From Bacteroidota bacterium (GTDB lineage Bacteria; Bacteroidota; Bacteroidia; Cytophagales; Cyclobacteriaceae): a DNA stretch of 64,000 nucleotides. Each line of letters opens with the position of its first letter. The first letter of the stretch is position 1. The stretch lies in the NCBI GenBank assembly GCA_018266435.1, contig JAFEAL010000013.1:26684-90683 (forward strand). The letters are read 5' to 3'. Made by a program: the position numbers and the translations under genes. Shown in pieces: positions 8,694 through 17,373 of this stretch. Under the pieces are notes generated by a model, which was given only the letters and a program-made list of their open reading frames with translations, ran no database searches and was not told where the DNA came from.

Positions 8694-9056
8694 TTAATCT
8701 TTACGCTTCAACCCGCCAAAGAAATATAAAAATAAAATACGTGAATAACGAAAACTGACAGGTATAAGTAATATGGATGAACCAACTACTGACACGATGT
8801 AAACCCAATCAGGCGGGTCAAAAAAATAATATAACAATGCAGACTCTACAAAGAACAAACCTACTGTAAAAGCATAACTTACATACAGAGCACCAAAGTA
8901 AAAACCAGGTTCAGGCTCAAAACTTGCTTCGCATTTTTCGCACGAACGATTCATTACACTAAAACGTGTAATCTGAAAGAGTGAGTATTTAAAAATTCTA
9001 CCTTCACGACAACGTGGGCATTTACCCTGCCCTATAGCTCTAAACAGATTGCGCAT
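8694..9056 (-). CDS. DUF983 zinc-ribbon membrane protein
   Basis: A 120-residue DUF983 protein: an N-terminal CPRC and a CEKC pair (about residues 15-45) that likely bind zinc, then two hydrophobic helices. DUF983 genes often travel with cytochrome oxidase clusters, and here the gene follows the oxidase operon; its exact role is unknown. The longer frame starting at 9137 is rejected because it would run deep into the upstream gene. Met at 9056 (MRNLFRAIGQGKCPRC) gives the family's normal N-terminus and a 17-base overlap with the preceding gene. Confidence 0.88.
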   Translation of the reverse strand: MRNLFRAIGQGKCPRCREGRIFKYSLFQITRFSVMNRSCEKCEASFEPEPGFYFGALYVSYAFTVGLFFVESALLYYFFDPPDWVYIVSVVGSSILLIPVSFRYSRILFLYFFGGLKRKD

Positions 9057-9276
9057 TTCGTTTACTGGTTCGGTACCAAAAAAAAGCAATAAGGGTAAAA
9101 AATAAATACGGAGCCACAAATAAATAGAGAATACCAAAGTTGATACCTCTGGCTATACCGATGTTACCATTGCTGATATTGTTCTCTAGGGTGGCACGGC
9201 ACATAGCACACTGCGCAGATGACACCACCGAAGAGGTCATCAGAAATAAAAGAATACCAAATATTTTTGTTTTCAT
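9040..9276 (-). CDS. Small exported membrane protein with a CxxC motif
   Basis: A 78-residue protein with a signal peptide (residues 1-21, ending VSSAQ), a CAMC pair just after the cleavage site and one transmembrane helix (about 48-68). The CxxC in the periplasm could bind copper or heme-free metal, or act in thiol chemistry, but this is inference. It lies between DUF420 and DUF983 genes with overlaps on both sides (4 bases and 17 bases), so it belongs to the oxidase accessory set. I do not know a named family for it. Confidence 0.8.
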   Translation of the reverse strand: MKTKIFGILLFLMTSSVVSSAQCAMCRATLENNISNGNIGIARGINFGILYLFVAPYLFFTLIAFFWYRTSKRNAQSV

Positions 9277-9791
9277 AAATAATACGGGCTAATCATCAAG
9301 TACACAACTACACCACTTATCACAACATACAACCACAACGGGAAGGTAAATTTAGCCAAACGCTTGTGCCCATCAAAATTACCCGTCAGCGCTCTTGAAA
9401 ACGTAAAGAGCACAAACGGAATAACAAGTATAGAAAGTGTGACATGCGTAATAAGAATAAAATAATATATGTACCTGATCAACCCCTCACCGCCATAGCG
9501 TGTTTCATCAGAAGTAATGTGGTGAGAGATGTACAAAATCAAAAATAAGCATGATAAACCAATACAAATCTTATTGAGTCGTTCGTGCCTTACACGGTTT
9601 CCTTTTTTAATTGAAATAAAGGAGGCGATTAAAAGAATTGCCGTGAGACCATTGATTGATGCATAAATGGGTGGAAGAAAAGACAAGTCATATCCCTTAA
9701 CCTTTATGCGAAAGAGTAATGCAACAACAAATGGTATAATCACAGAGAGCAGGACAATCAATCGCTTATGCGGCACAGGCACATCCGTCAT
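9273..9791 (-). CDS. DUF420 membrane protein, oxidase assembly factor-like
   Basis: A 172-residue protein with five hydrophobic segments and conserved histidines near membrane edges (SHHITSDE, ITHVTLS, FDGHKRLAK), the pattern of DUF420. A member of this family in Bacilli (CtaM) is needed for cytochrome oxidase activity. Its location just after the cox operon supports a similar role here. It overlaps the next gene by four bases and begins one base after the Sco-like gene's stop. Confidence 0.88.
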   Translation of the reverse strand: MTDVPVPHKRLIVLLSVIIPFVVALLFRIKVKGYDLSFLPPIYASINGLTAILLIASFISIKKGNRVRHERLNKICIGLSCLFLILYISHHITSDETRYGGEGLIRYIYYFILITHVTLSILVIPFVLFTFSRALTGNFDGHKRLAKFTFPLWLYVVISGVVVYLMISPYYL

Positions 9792-9792
9792 A

Positions 9793-10272
9793 TTAATATT
9801 TTTTCAGGAGTATTTTTAGTTCAACGTCAAGGCGATCCATTTCATCGAGATTCCCTAATTTATAGTATCCACGAATTCGTTTTTGATTATCTATCAGAAC
9901 AATGTCATAGGGAGGTTTTAAAAAAAAGATACAATTCTTAAGAAAATCTTCGCTGCATTGCCTGCAGCCTTGTTTCAGAATCTCAAGTTTTTCTTCATTT
10001 ATTAAATCTTTCATCCAACCGGGTTCTCGTTCTTGAGAAAACGAAAATATGATAACTGTACTTTTACGGTTCCATTTTTCCAAAACAGAATCAGGTACAA
10101 AATATTGGCCTTTTACCGTGAATTGACAACCGGTTGCAAGTGTGTCTGATGAAACTCCTTTGGTGTAAAAAATAGGAATATCAAATTCGTTCTTACCAAA
10201 AATTTTTAAAAACAGAAAAATAAAAATTGGTAATACGAGAGCCAAAAACAGGTAGATTGTTTTTCTTTTCAC
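9793..10272 (-). CDS. Sco-like membrane-anchored thioredoxin-fold protein lacking the usual copper cysteines
   Basis: A 159-residue protein with an N-terminal anchor (MKRKTIYLFLALVLPIFIF). The C-terminal segment DIVLIDNQKRIRGYY followed by D..DRL.V.LK.L closely follows the end of Sco/SenC proteins, and position next to DUF420 and coxIV is the usual place for Sco. The canonical CxxxC copper site should follow the central strand. Here that strand (TVIIFSFSQEREPGW) has no cysteine; a CRQC pair occurs further on. The frame can be opened at a GTG at 10305, but that lies inside a terminator hairpin, so the GTG at 10272, which gives a typical anchor, is preferred. Confidence 0.78.
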   Translation of the reverse strand: MKRKTIYLFLALVLPIFIFLFLKIFGKNEFDIPIFYTKGVSSDTLATGCQFTVKGQYFVPDSVLEKWNRKSTVIIFSFSQEREPGWMKDLINEEKLEILKQGCRQCSEDFLKNCIFFLKPPYDIVLIDNQKRIRGYYKLGNLDEMDRLDVELKILLKKY

Positions 10273-10280
10273 GCTATTCA

Positions 10281-10314
10281 AAAAAAGAAGGCTAAAGTTT
10301 TGCACTTTAGCCTT
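10281..10314 (-). terminator. Rho-independent terminator of the respiratory operon
   Basis: Read on the minus strand: a perfect 10-base stem (AAGGCTAAAG / CTTTAGCCTT, 10305-10314 with 10288-10297), a 7-base loop and a tract of six T (10281-10286). It starts 24 bases after the coxIV stop codon. Confidence 0.88.
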
Positions 10315-10337
10315 CGCATGTATCTTACTTCAGTCTA

Positions 10338-10676
10338 TTAAAAACTTAAAAAATTAATATCTGCCATTTTAGTTCCTTCGTAAACTAATGCAATGAGCAT
10401 CCAGACAATGAAAATAATAGGAACCATAATTGACCAAATCAGTGCTTTAACTTCATGCCTCAGGTGCATGAACTCACCCACAATGTAAAATGCTTTTATT
10501 ATTGTCATGCCCACAAAAATGGAAGTCTTCATTACACCGGAGTGCATAGAAAAGGCAACAATAAATTCAAAAATTGTAACCACTAACATAATGCCGGCCA
10601 CCTTCCAAAGATGGGCAATTTTTTCCTTGTCAGGGGGAATGACAACTACTTGCGGTTCGTTTGAATGATGCTCCAT
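10338..10676 (-). CDS. Cytochrome c oxidase subunit IV
   Basis: A 112-residue protein with three transmembrane helices, of the CoxIV/CyoD-like (prokaryotic subunit IV) family that stabilises heme-copper oxidases. Charged N-terminus MEHHSNEPQVVVIPPDKEKI, then helices near residues 28-45, 50-65 and 80-100, with the loop GEFMHLRHEVK between helices two and three. The Met at 10676 is preferred over 10727, which would overlap the subunit III gene and add a non-family N-terminus. It is the last gene before the operon terminator. Confidence 0.88.
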   Translation of the reverse strand: MEHHSNEPQVVVIPPDKEKIAHLWKVAGIMLVVTIFEFIVAFSMHSGVMKTSIFVGMTIIKAFYIVGEFMHLRHEVKALIWSIMVPIIFIVWMLIALVYEGTKMADINFLSF

Positions 10677-10690
10677 ATACTTATTAATTT

Positions 10691-11455
10691 TTATACCAGA
10701 TAAAAGAAAGTAAATACAAAAACCCATACCAAATCAACAAAGTGCCAGTACAATCCTACCTTCTCCACCATTTCATAACTTCCTCTGCGATCATACATCC
10801 CTGTAACGGTTCGGTAATAAATCAAAAAATTCAGCAACACTCCGCTAAATACGTGGAAGCCGTGAAAGCCTGTAATAAAGAAAAAGAAATCAGCAAAATC
10901 ATGAGGACCATATTGGTTTTCATGAAGACCTGCACCGTGTATCACACGGGTAGTCCAACTTCCATTTACAAACTCTCTGATGGTTGTTCCTGCCTCCGTT
11001 CCAATAATAAAGTGTGTCCATTCCCAAGCCTGACAGCTTAAGAAAGTAATTCCACCAAGGATGGTCCAAAGCATCCATTTTTCAACAGCTTTACGATCCA
11101 TGCGATGACCAGCTTCTACTGCCAGCACCATCGTTACACTTGACATGATCAGAACGAAGGTCATGATCCCCACAAACACGAGTGGCAAATTTACGCCATG
11201 AAAAAAGGGTACCGCTTCGAATACTTTTTCAGGTACAGGCCAATATTCATTGGAAAAGACAAATTTTGCGTGATCGCCCGTATAAGCCGGATGTGACGAA
11301 CGGATCAATCCGTAGGTAACTAATAACCCTGAAAAAGTAAATGCATCAGAAAGGAGAAAAAACCACATCATGAGTTTGCCGTAGCTTACGCCCATGGGCG
11401 ATACTCCGCCATCCCATGCACTCCTACCCGAAATTGTTGCTGCTGGTTGTGACAT
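10691..11455 (-). CDS. Cytochrome c oxidase subunit III (longer paralogue)
   Basis: A 254-residue subunit III of the heme-copper oxidase, a membrane protein that supports subunit I. It has helices at about residues 28-48, 88-112, 128-145, 188-208 and 232-252. The C-terminal signature YWHFVDLVWVFVFTFFYLV is the classic COX3 ending. An insertion between helices (about 160-180) carries TTIREFVNGSW. It follows a second, shorter subunit III gene with 10 bases between them. Two adjacent subunit III genes are usual in this lineage's oxidase cluster, where they presumably sit in the same complex. Confidence 0.92.
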   Translation of the reverse strand: MSQPAATISGRSAWDGGVSPMGVSYGKLMMWFFLLSDAFTFSGLLVTYGLIRSSHPAYTGDHAKFVFSNEYWPVPEKVFEAVPFFHGVNLPLVFVGIMTFVLIMSSVTMVLAVEAGHRMDRKAVEKWMLWTILGGITFLSCQAWEWTHFIIGTEAGTTIREFVNGSWTTRVIHGAGLHENQYGPHDFADFFFFITGFHGFHVFSGVLLNFLIYYRTVTGMYDRRGSYEMVEKVGLYWHFVDLVWVFVFTFFYLV

Positions 11456-11465
11456 ATTGAAAAAT

Positions 11466-12053
11466 TTACCTGTACAATAATAAGAAGACGAACAAATATA
11501 GCCAAAGGCCTCCTAAAAAATGCCAATAAGTTGTGCACATCTCCATCTTAGTCATGTTTCCTGATGAGATTTTATCTTTAAAAGCTGCCGCCAACATAAT
11601 TAAAAGAAATATGATGGCACTAAGCAAATGCAGAGCATGTAGGCCAGTGATGATATACAGAAACGAGCCCGATGGATTACCCACCAAATAAACATTAGCC
11701 TGAACTAATTGCCTCCATCCAATAAATTGAACAACAAGAAATGCAAGCCCCAGAATGGCCGTAAAGGAGATAAGCTTCTTTACTTTTCCTAATTCATTTT
11801 GCTTAGCTGATCCATAGGCCATCTGCATGAAAATGCTACTTACCACAATAATGACTGAAGAAATGTAAAAAGAAACAGGTAACTCAAAATACAACCAGTT
11901 TCCTTCGGCCTGACGAACAATGTACGCTGAAGTAACAGACATAAACATCATCATAACAGTTACCAACAATAACCACATCCCAAATTTTTTGGGGTTCATG
12001 GCCAGCGGTCTCTTCGGCTCTTCAACAATCCTTAAATCTGCTGTATTCTCCAT
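11466..12053 (-). CDS. Cytochrome c oxidase subunit III (shorter paralogue)
   Basis: A 195-residue, five-helix subunit III. After a polar N-terminus (residues 1-20) come helices at about 24-46, 58-78, 88-108, 125-150 and 172-194. The ending CTTYWHFLGGLWLYLFVFLLLYR is the COX3 signature, and ITGLHALHLLSA matches the conserved helix that precedes it. It lies between ctaB (2 bases upstream) and the longer subunit III gene. Confidence 0.92.
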   Translation of the reverse strand: MENTADLRIVEEPKRPLAMNPKKFGMWLLLVTVMMMFMSVTSAYIVRQAEGNWLYFELPVSFYISSVIIVVSSIFMQMAYGSAKQNELGKVKKLISFTAILGLAFLVVQFIGWRQLVQANVYLVGNPSGSFLYIITGLHALHLLSAIIFLLIMLAAAFKDKISSGNMTKMEMCTTYWHFLGGLWLYLFVFLLLYR

Positions 12054-12055
12054 AA

Positions 12056-12943
12056 TTAAATTTTATCCAACAAATAAGCGATCTGCACAATGGGCAAATA
12101 CAAAAATGAACCAAACATAATCCGTAAGGCTGATTTACGATTTCCTGTTTTCATTAACGAAAATGTTTGTGAAAAAAATGCAGCTCCACAAACTGTCGCA
12201 ACTATGGCAGAGTTCAACCCGGTTAGCCCAAATCGTGCCGGTAATAGTCCCAGCGGGATAAGGAACATGGTATAGACCATAATCTGAATAGCCGTGTTCA
12301 GGTCTCGGCCGCCTCCTGACGGTAAGAGCTTAAATCCTGCTTTTTTATAATCGTCATCCGCTACCCATGCGATTGCCCAAAAATGAGGAAACTGCCAAAC
12401 AAACTGGATTGAAAAAATAATCATGGCTTCATGGCTTATTGTTCCTGTAGCCGCAATCCACCCGAGCAAAGGAGGCAGCGCTCCAGGAATAGCCCCCACA
12501 AATACCGCTATTGGCCCTACTCGCTTCAACGGTGTGTACACAAAACTATATAACACCATCGATACAAAAGACAATGCAACCGTAGCAGTATTGGTATAGA
12601 CTGATAAGATAATAAAACTCAACGCCATACAAATGACCGCGAAAGCAATTGCTTCATTTACCGAAACACGTCCCGTGGGAAGTGGCCGGTGCATTGTCCG
12701 TGTCATTACTTTATCCAGATCTTTTTCAATTATTTGATTAATGCACACCGAAGCACCTGAAAGAAGAAGCCCTCCAAGTGTCAGCATAAACAGAGTAATC
12801 CAGTTTACGTTGCCATGAGTAGCTAGCCCATAACCAAAAGCGCATGAAAAGGCTACCAACAAAGAAAGCCTCATCTTTAAAAGCTCTGCATACGCCTTTG
12901 CTTTACTGATAAATCCGATCGAAACGGAATGGGATGAGATCAT
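12056..12943 (-). CDS. ctaB: Protoheme IX farnesyltransferase (heme O synthase)
   Basis: A 295-residue UbiA-type prenyltransferase that converts heme B to heme O, the precursor of the heme A used by the oxidase encoded next to it. About nine membrane helices. The prenyl-diphosphate binding segment is N.IIEKDLDKVMTRT.HRPLPTG (about residues 63-87), and the second conserved region is WQFPHFWAIAWVADDDYKKAGFKLLP. Length is normal. About 105 bases separate it from coxI upstream, the largest gap inside the operon, and I see no clear promoter there. Confidence 0.95.
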   Translation of the reverse strand: MISSHSVSIGFISKAKAYAELLKMRLSLLVAFSCAFGYGLATHGNVNWITLFMLTLGGLLLSGASVCINQIIEKDLDKVMTRTMHRPLPTGRVSVNEAIAFAVICMALSFIILSVYTNTATVALSFVSMVLYSFVYTPLKRVGPIAVFVGAIPGALPPLLGWIAATGTISHEAMIIFSIQFVWQFPHFWAIAWVADDDYKKAGFKLLPSGGGRDLNTAIQIMVYTMFLIPLGLLPARFGLTGLNSAIVATVCGAAFFSQTFSLMKTGNRKSALRIMFGSFLYLPIVQIAYLLDKI

Positions 12944-13048
12944 TTTCTTTCTAAAAAATTATCCTGCAATCAAATCGACTAATGATCAAACGAACACCAA
13001 GTGTCACAATGAATATTAACTGCAAAAACGGTAATCCGATTGAATCGT

Positions 13049-14908
13049 TTAATGGTGCTTTTTTTCTTCAACATGAATTGTGTTTTCCACACCTTCAAGT
13101 TTTATCAATTCATTTTCTTGAGGCAAGTTAGACTCCGGTGTTTCAGAGAAAGGTACATACTGTGGTATGAAATCTTCTTTTGCACCGGGTTTACTATAGT
13201 CGTATGGCCAACGATATACCGTAGGAATTTCTCCTGGCCAATTTCCATGCCCCGGGTAACGTGGGGTTGTCCACTCCAATGTGTTAGATCCCCAAGGATT
13301 AGCCGGAGCTAACCGTCCACGGAAGATACTATAGATGAAATTGAACAAGAAAATAAACTGAGTAAGTAAGGTAACAATGGCCGAAATGGACACGACCATG
13401 TTCAGATCAGTAAATCCACTGAATGTTTCAAAATTAGTCCAAGAATAATACCTGCGAGGGAATCCGGCAATACCTATATAATGCATCGGGAAAAACACCA
13501 TGTACACACCTATAAACGTAATCCAGAAATGTACATACCCAAGTTTCTCATTCATCATACGCCCAAACATTTTGGGAAACCAATGATATACACCTGCCAG
13601 CATACCAAAGAAAGATGCACTGCCCATTACCAAATGAAAGTGAGCCACCACAAAGTAGGTGTCATGTAATTGAATATCCACAGAAGAGTTGCCTAAGAAT
13701 ATTCCGGTTATACCACCGGTAAAGAAAAATGAAACCAACCCAATGGAGAAGAGCATGGCCGGAGTAAACCGGATATTGCCTCTCCACATCGTAGTAACAT
13801 AGTTGAATATTTTTACTGCAGAAGGCAACGCAATAATAAGCGTGAGCAACATAAAGATAGATCCTAAGAAAGGGTTCATCCCTGTAACAAACATGTGGTG
13901 TGCCCAAACCACAAATGAAAGAATAGCAATGGCCAATAATGAACCAACCATCGCACGATAACCGAATATGGGTTTGCGTGAATTAGTTGAGATAATTTCT
14001 GAAGTGATCCCCAGCGTGGGAAGCATCACAATGTACACTTCCGGGTGACCTAAAAACCAAAACAAATGTTGGAATAATACCGGGCTGCCTCCCTGATTAG
14101 GCAGGGCCTCGCCACCAATGTATATGTCAGACAAATAAAAACTCGTTCCAAAACTGCGGTCAAAAATCAACAACAATACAGCGGCAAACAATACCGGAAA
14201 GGATAAAAGACCAACTACGGCTGTAATCAAGAAAGCCCAAATAGTAAGGGGTAATTTAGTAAATGACATGCCCACTGTCCGTAAGTTGATCACTGTTGTG
14301 ATATAGTTAATACCCCCCAATAGTGAACTGATAATAAAAAATGCCATGGCAATCAACCACATAGTCATGCCTAACCCTGATCCTGAAATGGCTTGAGGCA
14401 ATGCACTCAGAGGAGGGTAAATTGTCCATCCTCCGCCCGCAGGGCCAGTTGAGATAAACAATGATGAGAACATGATACAACTCGACAAAAAGAAAAACCA
14501 ATACGAAAGCATGTTCATAAAACCGGATGCCATATCTCTTGCCCCAATTTGCAGCGGAATCAGAAAATTGCTGAATGTACCGCTCAAACCGGCTGTTAGT
14601 ACAAAAAACACCATGATGGTACCGTGCATGGTTACCAATGCCAGATAAAACTCAGGGTCTATTTTACCCTCAGCTGTTATCCAACCACCAAGCAAAGGTT
14701 TCAACCAAGATAAATTTGCATCTGGAAACCCTAACTGTAAACGGAATAGGACTGAAAACGTACCACCAATCAAAGCCCACGCCATACCCGTGATCAGGAA
14801 TTGCTTGGCAATTACTTTGTGGTCTTCGCTAAAAATATAGTTTGTCCAAAAATTGCCATGGTGTTCATGCCCATGGTCATTGTGTGAATGATTCTCCATT
14901 GTTGACAT
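13049..14908 (-). CDS. Cytochrome c oxidase subunit I
   Basis: The 619-residue catalytic subunit, with twelve or more membrane helices; it reduces oxygen to water at the heme a3-CuB centre and pumps protons. Visible motifs: the CuB-His/Tyr cross-link region GHPEVYIVMLP, the CuB histidines WAHHMF, the heme ligands in LHDTYFVVAHFHLVMG, and TMHGTIMVFF near the first heme ligand. HPEVY marks an A-type oxidase. The His-rich N-terminus (ENHSHNDHGHEHHG) is cytoplasmic. An internal Met three codons in is an alternative start. It sits between coxII and ctaB. Confidence 0.96.
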   Translation of the reverse strand: MSTMENHSHNDHGHEHHGNFWTNYIFSEDHKVIAKQFLITGMAWALIGGTFSVLFRLQLGFPDANLSWLKPLLGGWITAEGKIDPEFYLALVTMHGTIMVFFVLTAGLSGTFSNFLIPLQIGARDMASGFMNMLSYWFFFLSSCIMFSSLFISTGPAGGGWTIYPPLSALPQAISGSGLGMTMWLIAMAFFIISSLLGGINYITTVINLRTVGMSFTKLPLTIWAFLITAVVGLLSFPVLFAAVLLLIFDRSFGTSFYLSDIYIGGEALPNQGGSPVLFQHLFWFLGHPEVYIVMLPTLGITSEIISTNSRKPIFGYRAMVGSLLAIAILSFVVWAHHMFVTGMNPFLGSIFMLLTLIIALPSAVKIFNYVTTMWRGNIRFTPAMLFSIGLVSFFFTGGITGIFLGNSSVDIQLHDTYFVVAHFHLVMGSASFFGMLAGVYHWFPKMFGRMMNEKLGYVHFWITFIGVYMVFFPMHYIGIAGFPRRYYSWTNFETFSGFTDLNMVVSISAIVTLLTQFIFLFNFIYSIFRGRLAPANPWGSNTLEWTTPRYPGHGNWPGEIPTVYRWPYDYSKPGAKEDFIPQYVPFSETPESNLPQENELIKLEGVENTIHVEEKKHH

Positions 14909-14910
14909 TG

Positions 14911-15975
14911 TTATTTCAGGGTTACTGAATTTACTGCTTGTACTCCATACATTGGCAAACCTGCCTTAATTGCTGCGGCCTCTTTCAAATTATCAGGCAC
15001 ATACTTCATATACTCGGGATTTTGCTTCAGCCAAGGTGTTTGTGAAGCCATCCATTTATCGTATTCTTCGGGTTCAACCACTACAACCGGAAAACGCATA
15101 GAGAAGTGACCACGGCCACATACCTCGGTACAAGCCATTTCATAATTGAAATTGGCGTTACCCGTTTCTGTCCGCATATCTTCAGTAGTTTTAGTAGGGG
15201 TAAATTTGAATTGCGTTTCCATACCCGGCACAGCATCCATCTTCACCCTGAAATGAGGAAGAAACACACTGTGTATTACGTCTTTCGCCCTGATCTTGAG
15301 CAACACTTCTTTTCCTTTAGGCAAATACAAAGTCAATGATTTAAAGTCATCAAAAGAATTTTTATCTGTTAAGTCAAGCCCAAATTCATTAGAGGCATCA
15401 ATTAGTTTATAATTATGCTTACCCAGTTCCTTGTCTTTTACCCCCGGGTAACGGGCCGTCCAGGCAAACTGCTGCCCCACCATCTCGATGACGACTGCAT
15501 CTTTAGAAGCCGGTCCGGTAATATCATTCCATACCTTCATGCCTTTAACAATCAGAAGCACTAAAAGTATAGCTGGAATAACTGTCCAGGTAATCTCCAA
15601 ATAATGGTTATCGGGAAAAAATTCAGCCTTACGGTTTTTATCATAACGATAAGCAAAGGTGAACCAAAACATGGCAACGAAAATGATAACAAACGCAATC
15701 AATGTAACTACCATGGTAATCCAAAAAAGTCGATCGGTTACTTCTCCGTGTACAGAGGCCAGAGGTGGCTCATAGGTACCCCACTTTTTAAAAGAATAAT
15801 AGAAAAACCCGGCTAAACCTAAGATCATGAAGAGCAGGAGTAAAACAGCATTAATGTTATTCCACGAGTTGTCGTCCTGTTTTCCCTTAACCACTCCCAT
15901 CAGGCTGCTGATGCGAAGAATCATATAAATAATTCCTAGCAACAAAATAACCGCTAAAACGATAATCATGCTCAT
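14911..15975 (-). CDS. Cytochrome c oxidase subunit II with CuA site
   Basis: A 354-residue subunit II. An extra N-terminal helix (residues 2-20), then two helices (about 45-65 and 88-112) and a periplasmic cupredoxin domain. CuA ligands are visible: HSVFLPHFRVKMDAVPGM and CTEVCGRGHFSMRF, giving two His, two Cys, the Glu backbone position and Met. The C-terminus has no CXXCH, so there is no fused cytochrome c domain; electrons must come from a cytochrome of the adjacent alternative complex III or a soluble carrier. It lies 2 bases from coxI and 20 from actF. Confidence 0.95.
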   Translation of the reverse strand: MSMIIVLAVILLLGIIYMILRISSLMGVVKGKQDDNSWNNINAVLLLLFMILGLAGFFYYSFKKWGTYEPPLASVHGEVTDRLFWITMVVTLIAFVIIFVAMFWFTFAYRYDKNRKAEFFPDNHYLEITWTVIPAILLVLLIVKGMKVWNDITGPASKDAVVIEMVGQQFAWTARYPGVKDKELGKHNYKLIDASNEFGLDLTDKNSFDDFKSLTLYLPKGKEVLLKIRAKDVIHSVFLPHFRVKMDAVPGMETQFKFTPTKTTEDMRTETGNANFNYEMACTEVCGRGHFSMRFPVVVVEPEEYDKWMASQTPWLKQNPEYMKYVPDNLKEAAAIKAGLPMYGVQAVNSVTLK

Positions 15976-15995
15976 ATCAAAATTCTTTAAAATCC

Positions 15996-17369
15996 TTAAA
16001 TGTTGTGGTGCAAACTTTCATCCATCATCGGGTGATGTGTAGCGATCAACCGTGCTTTTGAAAGTGAGTTCAACGTCACATAAATAAATACTGCAACAAA
16101 AATCAGAGACAATCCTATTTCAAGGAATCCCACTCCCCCGTTATTTTTCATTATTCCCGGAGTTATCATATTATAGAAATCAAACCAATGACCGATGATC
16201 ACAATAACGCAAACCAACTTCAACGTTGAGTTAAATCGTTTTGCATCGCGTGTCATTAGTAACAAAAATGGTAATACAAAATTTAAAATAAGGTTTGTGT
16301 AAAAAATCCATTTATACGGCTGATTTTTCATCTGCGAAACGAAATAAACCGTTTCCTCAGGAATATTCGCATAGTAAATCAACAGAAACTGACCAAACCA
16401 AATGTATGTCCAGAAAATACTGAATGCGAAAATAAATTTACCTAAGTCATGAATGTGATTAGCATTTACCATTTTTAAATAACCAGCTTCTTTAATGTAG
16501 ATCAGAAAAATAGTGATTACTGACAACCCGGTAACCCACCAACTGGCAAATACATACCATCCAAACAGGGTGCTGTACCAATGTGTATCTATGCTCATCA
16601 CCCAATCCCAGGCCGCAACAGAAGAAGACACGGCAAAAATAACCAAAAAAATTGCCGAGAATTTACGAGCAGAATACCAATGCGTAACGGCTCCATCCTC
16701 GTCTTCCGCCAGCATTTCTCTTTTGATCCATACAAAAAACAAATACCACAAACCAAAAAAAACAACCAAACGTAAAATAAAAAAGATGGGAAAAGAGCCA
16801 TGTGCCAAAGGCCAATAAAAAAATCCACCTTTTCCATCAATGATCTTGTCATACTGCTGACTGGTTGGGTCGTATAAATCTTTGTGCAGCCAGTGAAATA
16901 TATCACCACCCCCCACAATCCAAACTACAAGCATAATAATACCAGCTAACGGTATCCAACTGCCCATAGCCAACGGTATACGTTTAATAGATGCTGACCA
17001 CCCTACCTGAGCCGCATATTGTACTGCCACAAAAAATAAACCGATAATACCTATGCCCAGAAAAAATATACTGTTTTGCCAAAGAGAAGTGTATATTCTT
17101 TTTAACCAAACAGGGCTTCCATGGTGGGTCTCGGCTGATGCTTTTTCAACCTCATGTGTATCTTGCGAAGCAAGGCTTGCCGTAAGTGATTTCGATATTT
17201 CTGTTGACGCATGTTCATGGCTTCCCTCGTGATCGCCAGAGCGCATAGCCTGAAAAACTCCAAATACAAACAGCAGGAGACCTACTGCTGCCAGGATAAA
17301 TATCTTACGCTTTGTTTCAGGCTTAAAAATGTAATTCTCGTCTGCTATCGTTGTTGTTGCGTGGTGCAT
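15996..17369 (-). CDS. actF: Alternative complex III subunit ActF (NrfD/PsrC-like quinone-site subunit)
   Basis: A 457-residue membrane protein with about ten helices, the second NrfD-like subunit of alternative complex III (quinol:cytochrome c oxidoreductase). The helical core shares the layout of ActC. The polar, His-rich N-terminus and the loop between helices one and two (HEGSHEHASTE) face the aqueous phase. Start: the Met at 17369 (MHHATTTIADENY) avoids a 26-base overlap with actE that the longer frame would need. It is the last act gene, directly before coxII. Confidence 0.92.
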   Translation of the reverse strand: MHHATTTIADENYIFKPETKRKIFILAAVGLLLFVFGVFQAMRSGDHEGSHEHASTEISKSLTASLASQDTHEVEKASAETHHGSPVWLKRIYTSLWQNSIFFLGIGIIGLFFVAVQYAAQVGWSASIKRIPLAMGSWIPLAGIIMLVVWIVGGGDIFHWLHKDLYDPTSQQYDKIIDGKGGFFYWPLAHGSFPIFFILRLVVFFGLWYLFFVWIKREMLAEDEDGAVTHWYSARKFSAIFLVIFAVSSSVAAWDWVMSIDTHWYSTLFGWYVFASWWVTGLSVITIFLIYIKEAGYLKMVNANHIHDLGKFIFAFSIFWTYIWFGQFLLIYYANIPEETVYFVSQMKNQPYKWIFYTNLILNFVLPFLLLMTRDAKRFNSTLKLVCVIVIIGHWFDFYNMITPGIMKNNGGVGFLEIGLSLIFVAVFIYVTLNSLSKARLIATHHPMMDESLHHNI

Positions 17370-17373
17370 ATAA

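Noticed and set aside
10273..10305. GTG at 10305 as start of the Sco-like protein
   Set aside because: The codon lies in the terminator hairpin; the GTG at 10272 gives a normal membrane anchor.
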